Counted from the stretch's first letter, positions 8,066 to 17,045 are shown. The stretch is 64,000 bases of DNA from an uncultured Lachnospiraceae bacterium (GCA_910577045.1 CAJTLB010000007.1:1-64000); one strand, 5' to 3'. The notes: generated from the sequence alone by a model not told the origin. Numbers and translations: made by a program.

Positions 8066-8094
8066 TTGACAAGATGCTGATCGTGTTATATAAT
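8066..8094 (+). promoter_or_regulatory. Consensus promoter of the tRNA operon
   Basis: TTGACA (8066-8071), a 17-base spacer and TATAAT (8089-8094) match the sigma-A consensus exactly. This is as expected for a stable-RNA promoter, about 49 bases before the first tRNA. Confidence 0.9.
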
Positions 8095-8142
8095 CTATCT
8101 TGCGTCACGGAAATATGTGAAACATAAGAGTGAAGCAAAAAT

Positions 8143-8217
8143 CGGGGTGTGGCTCAGTTTGGCTAGAGTGCTTGATTTGGGATCAAGAGGTCGCAGGTTC
8201 GAATCCTGTCACCCCGA
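8143..8217 (+). tRNA. tRNA-Pro (anticodon UGG)
   Basis: The acceptor CGGGGTG pairs with CACCCCG and the discriminator is A. The anticodon loop TTTGGGA reads UGG. CCA is not encoded. First gene of the seven-tRNA operon. Confidence 0.95.
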
Positions 8218-8234
8218 TTGGTAGAAGTAAATAT

Positions 8235-8305
8235 GCGGGTGTAGTTCAATGGTAGAACACTAGCCTTCCAAGCTAGATACGTGGGTTCGATTCCCATCAC
8301 CCGCT
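8235..8305 (+). tRNA. tRNA-Gly (anticodon UCC)
   Basis: The acceptor GCGGGTG pairs with CACCCGC. The anticodon loop CTTCCAA reads UCC. CCA is not encoded. Confidence 0.95.
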
Positions 8306-8373
8306 TGCGGGTGGTTCACTCGCTCTGTAGGTGATAATACCCGATTTATGGAGTGACTGCATTGCATAGGTTG

Positions 8374-8449
<76 letters not shown>

Positions 8450-8452
8450 TAT

Positions 8453-8527
8453 GGTGGGTATAGCGCAGTTGGTTAGCGCGCCAGATTGTGGCTCTGGAGG
8501 CCCAGGGTTCGAGTCCCTGTATCCACC
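8453..8527 (+). tRNA. tRNA-His (anticodon GUG)
   Basis: The acceptor GTGGGTA pairs with TATCCAC. An extra G at 8453 faces C at 8527, the G-1:C73 pair that marks histidine tRNA. The anticodon loop TTGTGGC reads GUG. Confidence 0.95.
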
Positions 8528-8573
8528 TGTATATTTAACAACCGTCACTGTGTTTTTAGGCGGGTAAAGATAG

Positions 8574-8646
8574 TGGGCTATCGCCAAGCGGTAAGGCACA
8601 GGACTTTGACTCCTGCATTTCGTTGGTTCAAATCCAACTAGCCCAG
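8574..8646 (+). tRNA. tRNA-Gln (anticodon UUG)
   Basis: The acceptor TGGGCTA pairs with TAGCCCA and the discriminator is G. The anticodon loop CTTTGAC reads UUG. Confidence 0.94.
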
Positions 8647-8675
8647 TTTTGCGGGTTTAATAAAATAGTTACTAT

Positions 8676-8748
8676 GGGATATTAGCTCAGGTGGTAGAGC
8701 ACTTGACTTTTAATCAAGTTGTCCGGGGTTCGAATCCCCGATGTCTCA
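8676..8748 (+). tRNA. tRNA-Lys (anticodon UUU)
   Basis: The acceptor GGGATAT pairs with ATGTCTC (two G-U pairs) and the discriminator is A. The anticodon loop CTTTTAA reads UUU. Confidence 0.94.
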
Positions 8749-8844
8749 TTGAGAAAGACATTGAGGAGCGCTGTATTTCTCAGTGCTTTTCTTATATAAC
8801 AGGAGATAAGCTAATTGGCCTTGTTATATATCTTTCCAGTGTTA

Positions 8845-8924
8845 GCGGGTGTGGCGGAACTGGCAGACGCGCTAGACTTAGGATCTAGTGGGAGACCGTG
8901 CAGGTTCGATTCCTGTCACCCGCA
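8845..8924 (+). tRNA. tRNA-Leu (anticodon UAG)
   Basis: The acceptor GCGGGTG pairs with CACCCGC. The anticodon loop CTTAGGA reads UAG, and a variable arm is present. It is the last tRNA of the operon and lies 83 bases before leuS, its own synthetase gene. The 96 bases before it hold only a 9-bp inverted repeat (8793-8801 with 8822-8830). Confidence 0.95.
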
Positions 8925-8940
8925 TAGTAAGAAAGGTATA

Positions 8941-8978
8941 GCCCTTTCGTCTCTGGAAGTGAGACGAAGGGGCTTTTT
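8941..8978 (+). terminator. Terminator of the tRNA operon
   Basis: A 13-bp stem (8941-8953 with 8961-8973, one G-U pair) and TTTTT follow tRNA-Leu by 16 bases. leuS begins 29 bases further on, so leuS transcription depends on read-through or an unseen promoter. Confidence 0.85.
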
Positions 8979-9007
8979 CCATGTTGTGCAAATAAGGAGG
9001 AATGAAA

Positions 9008-11419
9008 ATGGGAAATGTGTATGAACCAAAAGAGATTGAGAAAAAGTGGCAGGATATATGGGACAAGGAGGAAGCTTTTAAGGCAGGTACAGATAGAAGC
9101 AAGCCAAAATATTATGCGCTAGTAGAATTTCCCTATCCCTCTGGGCAAGGGCTGCATGTAGGGCATCCAAGGCCCTATACGGCACTGGATATTATTGCTA
9201 GGAAAAGAAGGATGCAAGGGTATAATGTTTTGTATCCAATGGGCTGGGATGCATTTGGGCTTCCTACAGAAAATTATGCTATTAAAAATAAAATCCATCC
9301 AAAGATTGTAACAGAAAATAATGTAAAACATTTTAAAGAACAGCTTAAAGTCTTAGGGTATTCTTTCGATTGGGGCAGGGAGGTGAATACAACAGATCCT
9401 GCTTATTATAAATGGACTCAGTGGATATTCCTAAAATTATTTGAAAAGGGCCTGGCTTATAAAACAGAAATGCCAATTAATTGGTGTACTTCATGTAAAG
9501 TTGGCTTGGCAAATGAAGAAGTAGTAAATGGCGTTTGTGAACGATGTGGCGGCGAGGTAGTAAGAAAAGTAAAAAGCCAGTGGATGTTAAAAATTACGGA
9601 GTATGCAGAAAAGTTAATTGATGGGCTGAATGACGTAGATTATATTGAAAAGGTAAAGGTATCCCAGAAAAACTGGATAGGCCGTTCTGTAGGGGCAGAA
9701 GTAGATTTTACTATAGCAGGGAAAGAGGAAAAACTGCGTATTTTTACAACTAGGCCAGACACCTTATTTGGGGCAACCTATATGGTAGTTTCCCCAGAAC
9801 ATCCATTAATTGAAAAGTATAAAACAGAAATTAAAAATTGGGATGCTGTTGTAGAATATCAGGAGATGGCGGCTAGAAAGTCTGATTTTGAAAGGACAGA
9901 GCTTGCAAAAGAGAAAACAGGCGTGCCGCTGGAAGGCCTTATGGCAGTAAACCCTGTCAATGGGAAAGAAATTCCTATTTGGATATCAGATTATGTATTA
10001 ATGACTTATGGGACAGGCGCGATTATGGCAGTACCTGCACATGATGAAAGAGACTGGGATTTTGCAAAGAAGTTTGGTTTGCCAATTATTGAAGTAGTAG
10101 CAGGCGGGAATGTGCAAGAAGAAGTTTATACAGATGTGACTTCTGGGAAATTAGTGAATTCTGAGTTTTTAAATGGGCTAGATGTAGCAGATGCAAAGGA
10201 AAAAATAATTGCATGGCTGTCAGAAAAAGGGATTGGAAAGAAAAAAATAAATTACAAGTTGAGGGACTGGGTATTTTCCCGCCAAAGGTACTGGGGTGAG
10301 CCAATTCCTTTAGTACAATGCGAGAAATGTGGGTTTGTCCCAGTGCCAGAAAAAGAATTGCCATTAATGCTTCCAGAGGTAGAGAGCTATATGCCTACGG
10401 ATAATGGGGAATCCCCATTAGCAGCGATGGAAGGCTGGGTAAATACCATATGCCCATGTTGTGGCGGCCCTGCAAAGAGGGAAACAGATACTATGCCTCA
10501 ATGGGCAGGTTCCTCTTGGTATTTCTTGCGTTATACCGATCCAGGCAATAAGGAGGCATTTGCATCAAAAGAAGCATTGGATTACTGGATGCCAGTAGAC
10601 TGGTATAATGGCGGCATGGAGCATACTACGCTTCATTTATTGTATTCTCGGTTCTGGCATAAGTTTTTATATGACCAAGGATTAGTCAGTACGCCAGAGC
10701 CATACCAAAAGAGGACATCCCATGGCATGATTTTGGGCGAAAATAATGAAAAAATGTCAAAATCTAGGGGAAATGTAGTAAATCCTGATGATATTGTAAA
10801 TGAATTTGGTGCAGATACACTCCGTACGTATGAAATGTTTATAGGGGCGTTTGAATTAAGCGCGGCATGGTCACAAGAAGGGGTAAAGGGCTGCCGCCGT
10901 TTCTTAGAGCGTGTATGGAAATTAGCGGATATGGTAGTAGATGGTGAATATTCAAAGGCATTAGAAATCAAAATTCATCAGACGATTAAAAAAGTAAGTG
11001 CGGATTTTGAAAGCATGAAGTTTAATACGGCAATTGCAGCAATGATGGGTTTAGTAAATGAGTTTTATAGAATTGGAAGTATAACAAAGAAAGAGTTCCA
11101 GACATTATTACTTTTATTAAATCCAGTTGCGCCACATATGACAGAGGAATTATGGGAGCTTATGGGTTTTGACGGAAGGATATACCAGGCTTCCTGGCCA
11201 GAATATAATGAAGCAAAGACAATAGAAGATGAAGTTGAAATTGCAATCCAGGTAAATGGCAAGGTAAGGGCTACTGTTAAAGTTGGGATTTCTGAGGAAC
11301 AAGAGGCAGTAAAAGAAAAGGTAATGGGATTAGAGGCAGTAAAGAAGGTAGTAGAAGGTAAAAATATTGTAAAAGAGATTTATGTAAAAGGCAAGATTTA
11401 TAATATTGTTGTGAAATAA
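9008..11419 (+). CDS. leuS: Leucine--tRNA ligase
   Basis: This class I synthetase of 803 residues charges tRNA-Leu with leucine in the cytoplasm. The HIGH motif is H50-VGH in PSGQGLHVGHP, and the KMSKS motif is K582-MSKS586. The editing (CP1) domain lies between them with TTRPDTLFGATY, and zinc-type CxxC pairs are present (CTSCKVG, CERCGG, CEKCGF, CPCCGG). The length is typical of bacterial enzymes. AAGGAGG (8994-9000) is seven bases before the ATG at 9008 but only one base before the in-frame ATG at 9002, so 9008 is preferred. glnA follows after 26 bases. Confidence 0.97.
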   Translation: MGNVYEPKEIEKKWQDIWDKEEAFKAGTDRSKPKYYALVEFPYPSGQGLHVGHPRPYTALDIIARKRRMQGYNVLYPMGWDAFGLPTENYAIKNKIHPKIVTENNVKHFKEQLKVLGYSFDWGREVNTTDPAYYKWTQWIFLKLFEKGLAYKTEMPINWCTSCKVGLANEEVVNGVCERCGGEVVRKVKSQWMLKITEYAEKLIDGLNDVDYIEKVKVSQKNWIGRSVGAEVDFTIAGKEEKLRIFTTRPDTLFGATYMVVSPEHPLIEKYKTEIKNWDAVVEYQEMAARKSDFERTELAKEKTGVPLEGLMAVNPVNGKEIPIWISDYVLMTYGTGAIMAVPAHDERDWDFAKKFGLPIIEVVAGGNVQEEVYTDVTSGKLVNSEFLNGLDVADAKEKIIAWLSEKGIGKKKINYKLRDWVFSRQRYWGEPIPLVQCEKCGFVPVPEKELPLMLPEVESYMPTDNGESPLAAMEGWVNTICPCCGGPAKRETDTMPQWAGSSWYFLRYTDPGNKEAFASKEALDYWMPVDWYNGGMEHTTLHLLYSRFWHKFLYDQGLVSTPEPYQKRTSHGMILGENNEKMSKSRGNVVNPDDIVNEFGADTLRTYEMFIGAFELSAAWSQEGVKGCRRFLERVWKLADMVVDGEYSKALEIKIHQTIKKVSADFESMKFNTAIAAMMGLVNEFYRIGSITKKEFQTLLLLLNPVAPHMTEELWELMGFDGRIYQASWPEYNEAKTIEDEVEIAIQVNGKVRATVKVGISEEQEAVKEKVMGLEAVKKVVEGKNIVKEIYVKGKIYNIVVK

Positions 11420-11445
11420 TAGACCGCCAAGAAGGAGGATGCGCC

Positions 11446-12777
11446 ATGGGCAGGTATACAAAGGAAGATGTATTACGGCTAGTAGAAGAAGAGGATGTGG
11501 AGTTTATCCGCCTTCAGTTTACAGATATATTTGGGGTATTAAAAAATGTTGCTATTACTGCGAGCCAATTAAAAAGGGCGCTCAATAACCAGTGTATGTT
11601 TGATGGATCGGCAATCGGGGGCTTTGTTAGGATAGAAGAGTCGGACATGTATTTATATCCTGATTTGGATACTTTGGAAATATTCCCTTGGAGGCCGCAA
11701 CAGGGAAAGGTAGCACGCCTTATTTGTAATGTACGGTTTCCAGGCGGAGGTATATTTGAGGGAGATTCTAGGTATATTTTGCAGAAAACGTTACAAGAAA
11801 TAAGGGAATATGGATATACCTTTGATGTTGGCCCAGAATGTGAATTTTTTCTGTTCCAATGTGATGAGAATGGGCTTCCAACTACACAGACTTATGATAA
11901 AGCAGGATATTTTGATTTAGGCCCTTTGGATCTAGGGGAAAATGCGAGAAGGGATATGGTGTTAAACCTAGAAGATATGGGGTTTGTAATAGAAGCCTCC
12001 CATCACGAAATGGCTTGTGGGCAACATGAAATTGACGTTGGCTATGAAGAAGCGTTGGCTACGGCAGATAATATTATGACCTTTAAGCTAACAGTAAAGT
12101 CAATAGCAAAAAGGCATGGGCTCCATGCGACTTTTATGCCCAAACCAGTTTACGGGGCCCATGGTTCAGGGATGCATGTGAATATGTCATTGTCACAGAA
12201 TGGAAAAAATATATTTGGAGATAAAAAAGATCCATGCGGGCTTAGTAAAACAGCATATTTCTTTATGGCTGGCATATTACAACATGCAAAAGGCATGTCA
12301 TTAATTACAAATCCATTAGTAAATTCATATAAGCGTTTAGTACCAGGATTTGAAGCGCCAGTCTATATTGCATGGTCTGCAGTAAATAGAAGCCCTTTAA
12401 TCCGGGTTCCAGCTTCTGGGCCAGAAAATGCCAGGATTGAGCTTCGGAGTCCTGACCCATGTTGTAATCCTTATTTAACCCTTGCTTTATGTTTGGCGGC
12501 AGGGCTTGATGGGATTAAAAAGAAATTAGAGCCGCCAAAAAGCATAGACCAGAATATTTTTGAAATGACAGAGGCACAGAGGGCACAGCTTGGAATTAGC
12601 AGGCTGCCATTAACCCTTGGGGAAGCCATTGAGGAATTTGAAAAAGATGAGTTTATAAAAGGCGTGCTTGGAACACATATTACAGAGCAGTACTTAAAGC
12701 AGAAAAAAGCAGAATGGTCTGCTTATCAGACCCAAGTATCTGACTGGGAGGTAGGACAGTATCTAATGAAATTTTAG
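11446..12777 (+). CDS. glnA: Type I glutamine synthetase
   Basis: This 443-residue enzyme makes glutamine from glutamate, ammonia and ATP and is a dodecamer in the cytoplasm. The sequence matches the GSI-alpha class: an N-terminal beta-grasp domain with FIRLQFTDIFGVLKN, the metal-binding PECEFFLF, the ATP-region KPVYGAHGSGMH and the glutamate-binding NRSPLIRVP. It lacks the extra segment and adenylylation Tyr motif of the GSI-beta enzymes, so control is probably by feedback and at the RNA level. It is followed after 26 bases by an ANTAR regulator gene, a known clostridial pairing. Confidence 0.96.
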   Translation: MGRYTKEDVLRLVEEEDVEFIRLQFTDIFGVLKNVAITASQLKRALNNQCMFDGSAIGGFVRIEESDMYLYPDLDTLEIFPWRPQQGKVARLICNVRFPGGGIFEGDSRYILQKTLQEIREYGYTFDVGPECEFFLFQCDENGLPTTQTYDKAGYFDLGPLDLGENARRDMVLNLEDMGFVIEASHHEMACGQHEIDVGYEEALATADNIMTFKLTVKSIAKRHGLHATFMPKPVYGAHGSGMHVNMSLSQNGKNIFGDKKDPCGLSKTAYFFMAGILQHAKGMSLITNPLVNSYKRLVPGFEAPVYIAWSAVNRSPLIRVPASGPENARIELRSPDPCCNPYLTLALCLAAGLDGIKKKLEPPKSIDQNIFEMTEAQRAQLGISRLPLTLGEAIEEFEKDEFIKGVLGTHITEQYLKQKKAEWSAYQTQVSDWEVGQYLMKF

Positions 12778-12803
12778 GAAATACTACCAGCCGGAGGTGG
12801 AGC

Positions 12804-13349
12804 ATGGTCAATATTATTATTGTATTGCCTAGAATGGAAGATGCAAAAGGGATAAAAAATCTTTTAGTAAAGAATGGGTTTCTGGTAACAGCTGTCTGTA
12901 ATACGGGTGCACAAGCATTAACCTATGCAAATTCGTTGGATAGTGGGATTGTAATATGTGGTTATCGTTTGGTGGATATGGTATATTTGGAATTAAGCAG
13001 ATGCCTGCCAAAGTATTTTGATATGCTTTTACTGGTATCACCAAAGTATTTTAGTGAAGGGGTTGAATCAGGTGTGATTAGCCTGCCAATGCCATTAAAG
13101 ACGTATGATTTATTAAGGACTTTAGAAATGATGACAGAGGCTTTAATAAGAAAACGCAAAAAGCGAAGGGCACAGCCTAAGATACGGGATACAGAAGAAC
13201 AAAAGATAATTGAAGAGGCAAAACGGATTTTAATGGAACATAACCATATGACAGAAGCAGAGGCACACCGTTATATTCAAAAATGCAGCATGGACAGCGG
13301 CACAAATATGCTAGAAACTGCACAAATGGTAATTCGGATTATGTCATAA
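12804..13349 (+). CDS. ANTAR-domain RNA-binding antiterminator with degenerate receiver
   Basis: This 181-residue protein has an N-terminal receiver-like domain (about 1-110) and a C-terminal three-helix ANTAR domain (about 125-181; EEAKRILMEHNHMTEAEAHRYIQKCSMD). ANTAR proteins bind paired hexaloop hairpins in leader RNAs and prevent termination. A glnA-linked ANTAR protein (NitR) is known from solventogenic Clostridium. The receiver lacks the usual acidic pair near its start and has ICGYRLVDM where the phosphorylated Asp strand should be, so phosphorylation is unlikely. It probably regulates nitrogen genes, sensing by another route. Confidence 0.85.
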   Translation: MVNIIIVLPRMEDAKGIKNLLVKNGFLVTAVCNTGAQALTYANSLDSGIVICGYRLVDMVYLELSRCLPKYFDMLLLVSPKYFSEGVESGVISLPMPLKTYDLLRTLEMMTEALIRKRKKRRAQPKIRDTEEQKIIEEAKRILMEHNHMTEAEAHRYIQKCSMDSGTNMLETAQMVIRIMS

Positions 13350-13375
13350 AAAATAAGATAGGCAAGGAGGAAACT

Positions 13376-14590
13376 ATGTTTCAGATAAATGAGAATTATT
13401 TAAAGTTGCCAGGCAGTTATTTATTTTCAACAATTGGCAAGAAAGTAAAAGAGTATGCAAATGCACATAAAGATAAAGAAATTATCCGCTTAGGGATTGG
13501 AGACGTCACTTTGCCATTAGCTCCTGTTGTGATCCAAGCTTTGCACAGCGCAGTTGATGAAATGGGAAAGGCAGAAACTTTTAAGGGATATGCGCCAGAA
13601 TTAGGATATGAGTTCTTACGCCGGGCAATTGTAGACCATGATTATAAAAAGCGTGGTGCTGCGATTGAGATAGATGAAGTATTTATTAGTGATGGGGCAA
13701 AGAGTGATTCAGGAAATATTGGGGATATATTTGGGTTGGAGAATAAGGTTGCTGTTTGTGATCCCGTGTATCCAGTTTATATTGATAGTAATGCTATGTC
13801 TGGCAGGACAGGAAATTATGTGGAGGCGGCTGGAAAATGGGATAAAGTTATTTATATGCCATGTACAGCTGAGACAAATTTTGCACCAGAACTTCCAAAG
13901 GAAACTCCAGATATGATATATTTGTGTTTTCCAAATAATCCAACAGGCTCTACTATTACAAAGCCAGAGCTGCAAAAGTGGGTGGATTATGCCTTAAAAG
14001 TAGGGGCAGTGATTATTTATGATGCTGCTTATGAAGCATATATTTCAGAAGATGATGTGCCACATACGATTTATGAATGTAAAGGAGCAGAGGCTTGTGC
14101 GATAGAGTTAAGAAGTTTTTCTAAAAATGCTGGTTTTACAGGGACAAGGCTTGGGTTTACAGTAGTGCCAAAGGCCCTTACTTGTAATGGGGTATCTTTG
14201 AATTCTCTGTGGGCAAGGCGGCATGGCACAAAATTTAATGGTGCCCCTTATATTATCCAGAAGGCAGGTGCAGCAATCTATACAGAAGAAGGGCAGAAAC
14301 AGACGAAAGAGCAGGTAGCCTATTATATGAATAATGCAAAAGTAATTTATAATGGTTTAAAGGCTGCTGGTTATAGTGTGTCAGGCGGGGTTAATGCGCC
14401 ATATATATGGTTAAAGACTCCAGATAAAATGACATCATGGGAATTTTTTGATTTCTTATTAGAAAAAGCAAATGTAGTTGGGACACCTGGATCTGGTTTT
14501 GGGCCAAGTGGAGAAGGATATTTCCGCTTAACTGCATTTGGAAGTTATGAAAATACAAAGAAGGCAATGGAAAGAATACAGAGTATTTAA
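13376..14590 (+). CDS. dapL: LL-diaminopimelate aminotransferase
   Basis: This is a PLP-dependent class I/II aminotransferase of 404 residues. It turns tetrahydrodipicolinate directly into LL-diaminopimelate, with glutamate as amino donor, for lysine and peptidoglycan synthesis. K250 in SFSKNAGFTGTR is the PLP lysine, with CFPNNPTGS and YDAAYEAYI as cofactor-binding motifs. The start at 13376 has AAGGAGG six bases upstream; the frame is also open further upstream, inside the ANTAR gene, but has no ribosome site there. A terminator follows directly, making this the last gene of the leuS-glnA series. Confidence 0.95.
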   Translation: MFQINENYLKLPGSYLFSTIGKKVKEYANAHKDKEIIRLGIGDVTLPLAPVVIQALHSAVDEMGKAETFKGYAPELGYEFLRRAIVDHDYKKRGAAIEIDEVFISDGAKSDSGNIGDIFGLENKVAVCDPVYPVYIDSNAMSGRTGNYVEAAGKWDKVIYMPCTAETNFAPELPKETPDMIYLCFPNNPTGSTITKPELQKWVDYALKVGAVIIYDAAYEAYISEDDVPHTIYECKGAEACAIELRSFSKNAGFTGTRLGFTVVPKALTCNGVSLNSLWARRHGTKFNGAPYIIQKAGAAIYTEEGQKQTKEQVAYYMNNAKVIYNGLKAAGYSVSGGVNAPYIWLKTPDKMTSWEFFDFLLEKANVVGTPGSGFGPSGEGYFRLTAFGSYENTKKAMERIQSI

Positions 14591-14597
14591 TAGAAGG

Positions 14598-14622
14598 AGA
14601 GAGGGGATATGCCCTCTCTTTG
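14598..14622 (+). terminator. Terminator after dapL
   Basis: AGAGAGGG (14598-14605) pairs with CCCTCTCT (14612-14619) around a 6-base loop and is followed by TTTGCTTT. Confidence 0.75.
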
Positions 14623-14647
14623 CTTTATGCCAAAACCGTAGAATTTC

Positions 14648-14676
14648 TTGCATTTTTAGATTAAATGTTGTATTCT
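14648..14676 (+). promoter_or_regulatory. Promoter for the cytidylate-kinase-like gene
   Basis: TTGCAT (14648-14653) and TATTCT (14671-14676) are separated by 17 bases, about 54 bases before the ATG. Confidence 0.6.
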
Positions 14677-14729
14677 TATAAGTAAGAAGAGGCTAACAGG
14701 AAGGAAGAGCAAAGACAGGAGGTTTTGGA

Positions 14730-15353
14730 ATGGGAGGTTTTATTGTCACAATTGCTAGGGGCTATGGAAGCGGAGGCAGGGCAATTGGGAAAAAATTAGC
14801 AGAAAATTTAGGTATTTCCTGTTATGACAGAGAAATTTTACGCTTGGCTTCCAATGATAGTGGCATTAATGAGGCATTGTTTGCAAAAGCAGATGAAAAA
14901 CTAAAGAATACACTTCTTTTTAAAATTGCAAAAAATGTTTACACAGGCGAGGATATCCCACCAGATACAGATGATGTGATTAATAATGACAAATTGTTTC
15001 GGTATCAGGCTAAAGTATTGAAAGAACTGGCAAAAAAGGAATCTTTTGTTGTAATTGGGCGTTGTGCAGATTTTATTTTAAAAGATTATCCAAATCTAAT
15101 TCGAGTTTTTATTTATGCACCATTTAAAGATTGTGTAAATTCAGAGGCAGACCGTTCCTCTTTAAAGTTATCCGAAATCGAAAAGTATATTAAAGCAGTA
15201 GATAAGCGTAGGGCAGAGTATTATCATTATTACACTGGAAAAGTATGGAATGATGCGAGAAATTATGATTTATGTTTAAATAGTAGCGCAATTGGTAAGG
15301 AAACCTGTGTTACTCTTATTGAAAAGTATATGGAATTAAAGGGTTGTAAATGA
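14730..15353 (+). CDS. Cytidylate kinase-like P-loop protein
   Basis: This 207-residue protein belongs to the cytidylate-kinase-like family (the Pfam Cytidylate_kin2 type). The P-loop is ARGYGSGGRAIGKKLA at residues about 9-24, followed by CYDREILRLAS. VVIGRCADFILKD and the lid-like Arg-rich segment AVDKRRAEYYHYYTGK come later. The family is common in Lachnospiraceae, but its substrate has not been settled, and true CMP kinase is a separate protein. It is likely cytoplasmic. It lies 36 bases before the HD-GYP gene. AGGAGG precedes the ATG. Confidence 0.82.
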   Translation: MGGFIVTIARGYGSGGRAIGKKLAENLGISCYDREILRLASNDSGINEALFAKADEKLKNTLLFKIAKNVYTGEDIPPDTDDVINNDKLFRYQAKVLKELAKKESFVVIGRCADFILKDYPNLIRVFIYAPFKDCVNSEADRSSLKLSEIEKYIKAVDKRRAEYYHYYTGKVWNDARNYDLCLNSSAIGKETCVTLIEKYMELKGCK

Positions 15354-15389
15354 AAAATATGATGTGGAATGGAAAGGTAGAATTATACT

Positions 15390-16481
15390 ATGGGGAAGAA
15401 AAGAGTTACAATAGAAGATTTAGCAAAAGGGATGGTGGTAGCAGATGATGTTTATACCTCATCAGACCAACTAATTATTGCAAGAAAGAGCATTATTAAC
15501 GATAGGCTTATTTCAAAACTGCGGATGTATAATGTGCCTGCTATTAATATAGTAGATGTAGAAAAAGATACTGCTCCAAAATCAGATGAAGATGTTACAG
15601 TTATGACACAGACAGAGAAAATTAAGAGCACAGATGAGTTTAAAGAGTTCCGTAAAGATTTTTCCAAGGTGACAGGCACTTTGCAAAAATGTATGGAGCG
15701 TGCAGCAGCCAAAGGGATGTCAGAAGAAGATTTAAGGGAAATTGAGGGAGTGACAGCAGAAATCTTAGATACTAGCATGAAGATGCCCCATATCTTTGAT
15801 ATGCTGCATTGCATGAGGGATTCTTCTGATACAGTTTATACACATTCTATTAATGTAGCAGTAATATCTGCCGTACTTGGAAAATGGCTAAGATTTTCGG
15901 TACAAGAGCAGGAATTATTGGCTATGGCAGGAATATTACATGATATTGGGAAGCTATTAATTCCTGAGAATATTTTATTAAAAGCATATAAACTCACGGA
16001 TAAGGAGTATGCAGTTGTAAAATCACATACGGTAAAGGGGTATAATTTATTAAAAGATTTGCCAATTGACAACCATATTAAATATGCAGCATTAATGCAC
16101 CATGAACGCTGTGATGGGTCTGGCTATCCAACAGCTGTAAAAGGGGATAAAATTGACAAATATGCAAAGGTAATTGCTATTGCTGATGTATATGATGCAA
16201 TGACTAGCAGCCGGGTATACCGGGAATCAATTTGCCCGTTTGATGTAATTAATAATTTTGAAAAAGATGGGCTACACCTTTATGAAATAGAATATATTAT
16301 GACTTTTTTAAAGAATATTGCCAATACATATATTCATAGCCAAATCCGGTTAAGTAATGGGGTAATAGGGGAAATTATTATGTTAAATAATAATAAACTT
16401 GCAAAGCCAGTGATAAAAGCAGGAACTACCTTTATTGATTTATCTAAGGAATCTGACCTTAAGATTGATGAAATCTTATAA
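15390..16481 (+). CDS. HD-GYP domain protein, probable cyclic-di-GMP phosphodiesterase
   Basis: This 363-residue protein has an N-terminal domain of about 110 residues and an HD-GYP domain (about 145-315). Metal ligands are visible: H184-D185 in ILHDIGK, HH in LMHHERCDGSGYP (G245-YP) and IADVYDAMTSSRVYR. HD-GYP enzymes break cyclic-di-GMP down to GMP. It has no membrane segment or receiver domain, so the input signal is unknown. It is encoded directly before a truncated sigma-like gene, with a gap of 28 bases to the favoured start of that gene. Confidence 0.87.
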   Translation: MGKKRVTIEDLAKGMVVADDVYTSSDQLIIARKSIINDRLISKLRMYNVPAINIVDVEKDTAPKSDEDVTVMTQTEKIKSTDEFKEFRKDFSKVTGTLQKCMERAAAKGMSEEDLREIEGVTAEILDTSMKMPHIFDMLHCMRDSSDTVYTHSINVAVISAVLGKWLRFSVQEQELLAMAGILHDIGKLLIPENILLKAYKLTDKEYAVVKSHTVKGYNLLKDLPIDNHIKYAALMHHERCDGSGYPTAVKGDKIDKYAKVIAIADVYDAMTSSRVYRESICPFDVINNFEKDGLHLYEIEYIMTFLKNIANTYIHSQIRLSNGVIGEIIMLNNNKLAKPVIKAGTTFIDLSKESDLKIDEIL

Positions 16482-16509
16482 AATGGCAAATAGGGGGAGT
16501 AAGCAGGGG

Positions 16510-17034
16510 ATGACAGAAAATAATAAGGAACTTGAAGTTCTTAAAATGTATTTGGAAGAGATAAAAATGGTTTCTCCAGTACAAGAAGGGGAAAAAGAGA
16601 AGCTTTTGAAAGAATACCAAGAAGGTAAGAAGGAAGTAAGGAACCGTTTAATGGAGTTATATTTAATGGATACCTTGCAGATTGCATCGGCATATAAAGG
16701 ACAAGGGATAGGGCTTTCTGATTTAATTCAGGAAGCAAATATGGGGTTGTTATATGCGTTAGAAGACGGAGAAATAGAGGATATACAGATTAAGTCAAGA
16801 ATAAAGCAAGCAGTAGAAGATGCCCTTTTTATGGAAGGAAAGGAAGGGGCAGTTGGAGAACAGATTGCAAAAGAAATAAACCGTTTAGATGAAGCATCAA
16901 AAATTTTAACAGAAAGAAATGGAGAAGCGCCATCTATAGAAGAATTAACAAAATACCTAGGGATACCAGAACAAGAGCTGAGGGAATATATGAAGATATC
17001 ATTAGATGCCGTTAATGTAGGAGTGCAAAAATAA
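16510..17034 (+). CDS. Truncated sigma-70-like protein (regions 1.2-2.2 and 3 only)
   Basis: This 174-residue protein begins like a primary sigma factor: LKMYLEEIKMVSPV is region 1.2, and RNRLMELYLMDTLQIASAYKGQGIGLSDLIQEANMG is region 2.1-2.2, the part that grips core RNA polymerase. It then passes directly to a region-3-like helix pair (ERNGEAPSIEELTKYLGIPEQEL). The -10-melting segments 2.3-2.4 and the -35-binding region 4 are missing. It could bind polymerase without recognising a promoter. GGGGGAG (16493-16499) supports the ATG at 16510, though 16483 is possible. Role unknown. Confidence 0.7.
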   Translation: MTENNKELEVLKMYLEEIKMVSPVQEGEKEKLLKEYQEGKKEVRNRLMELYLMDTLQIASAYKGQGIGLSDLIQEANMGLLYALEDGEIEDIQIKSRIKQAVEDALFMEGKEGAVGEQIAKEINRLDEASKILTERNGEAPSIEELTKYLGIPEQELREYMKISLDAVNVGVQK

Positions 17035-17045
17035 GTAGAGAGAAA

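Noticed and set aside
8749..8844. An eighth tRNA between tRNA-Lys and tRNA-Leu
   Set aside because: The sequence folds into simple inverted repeats and shows no T-loop or D-loop consensus.
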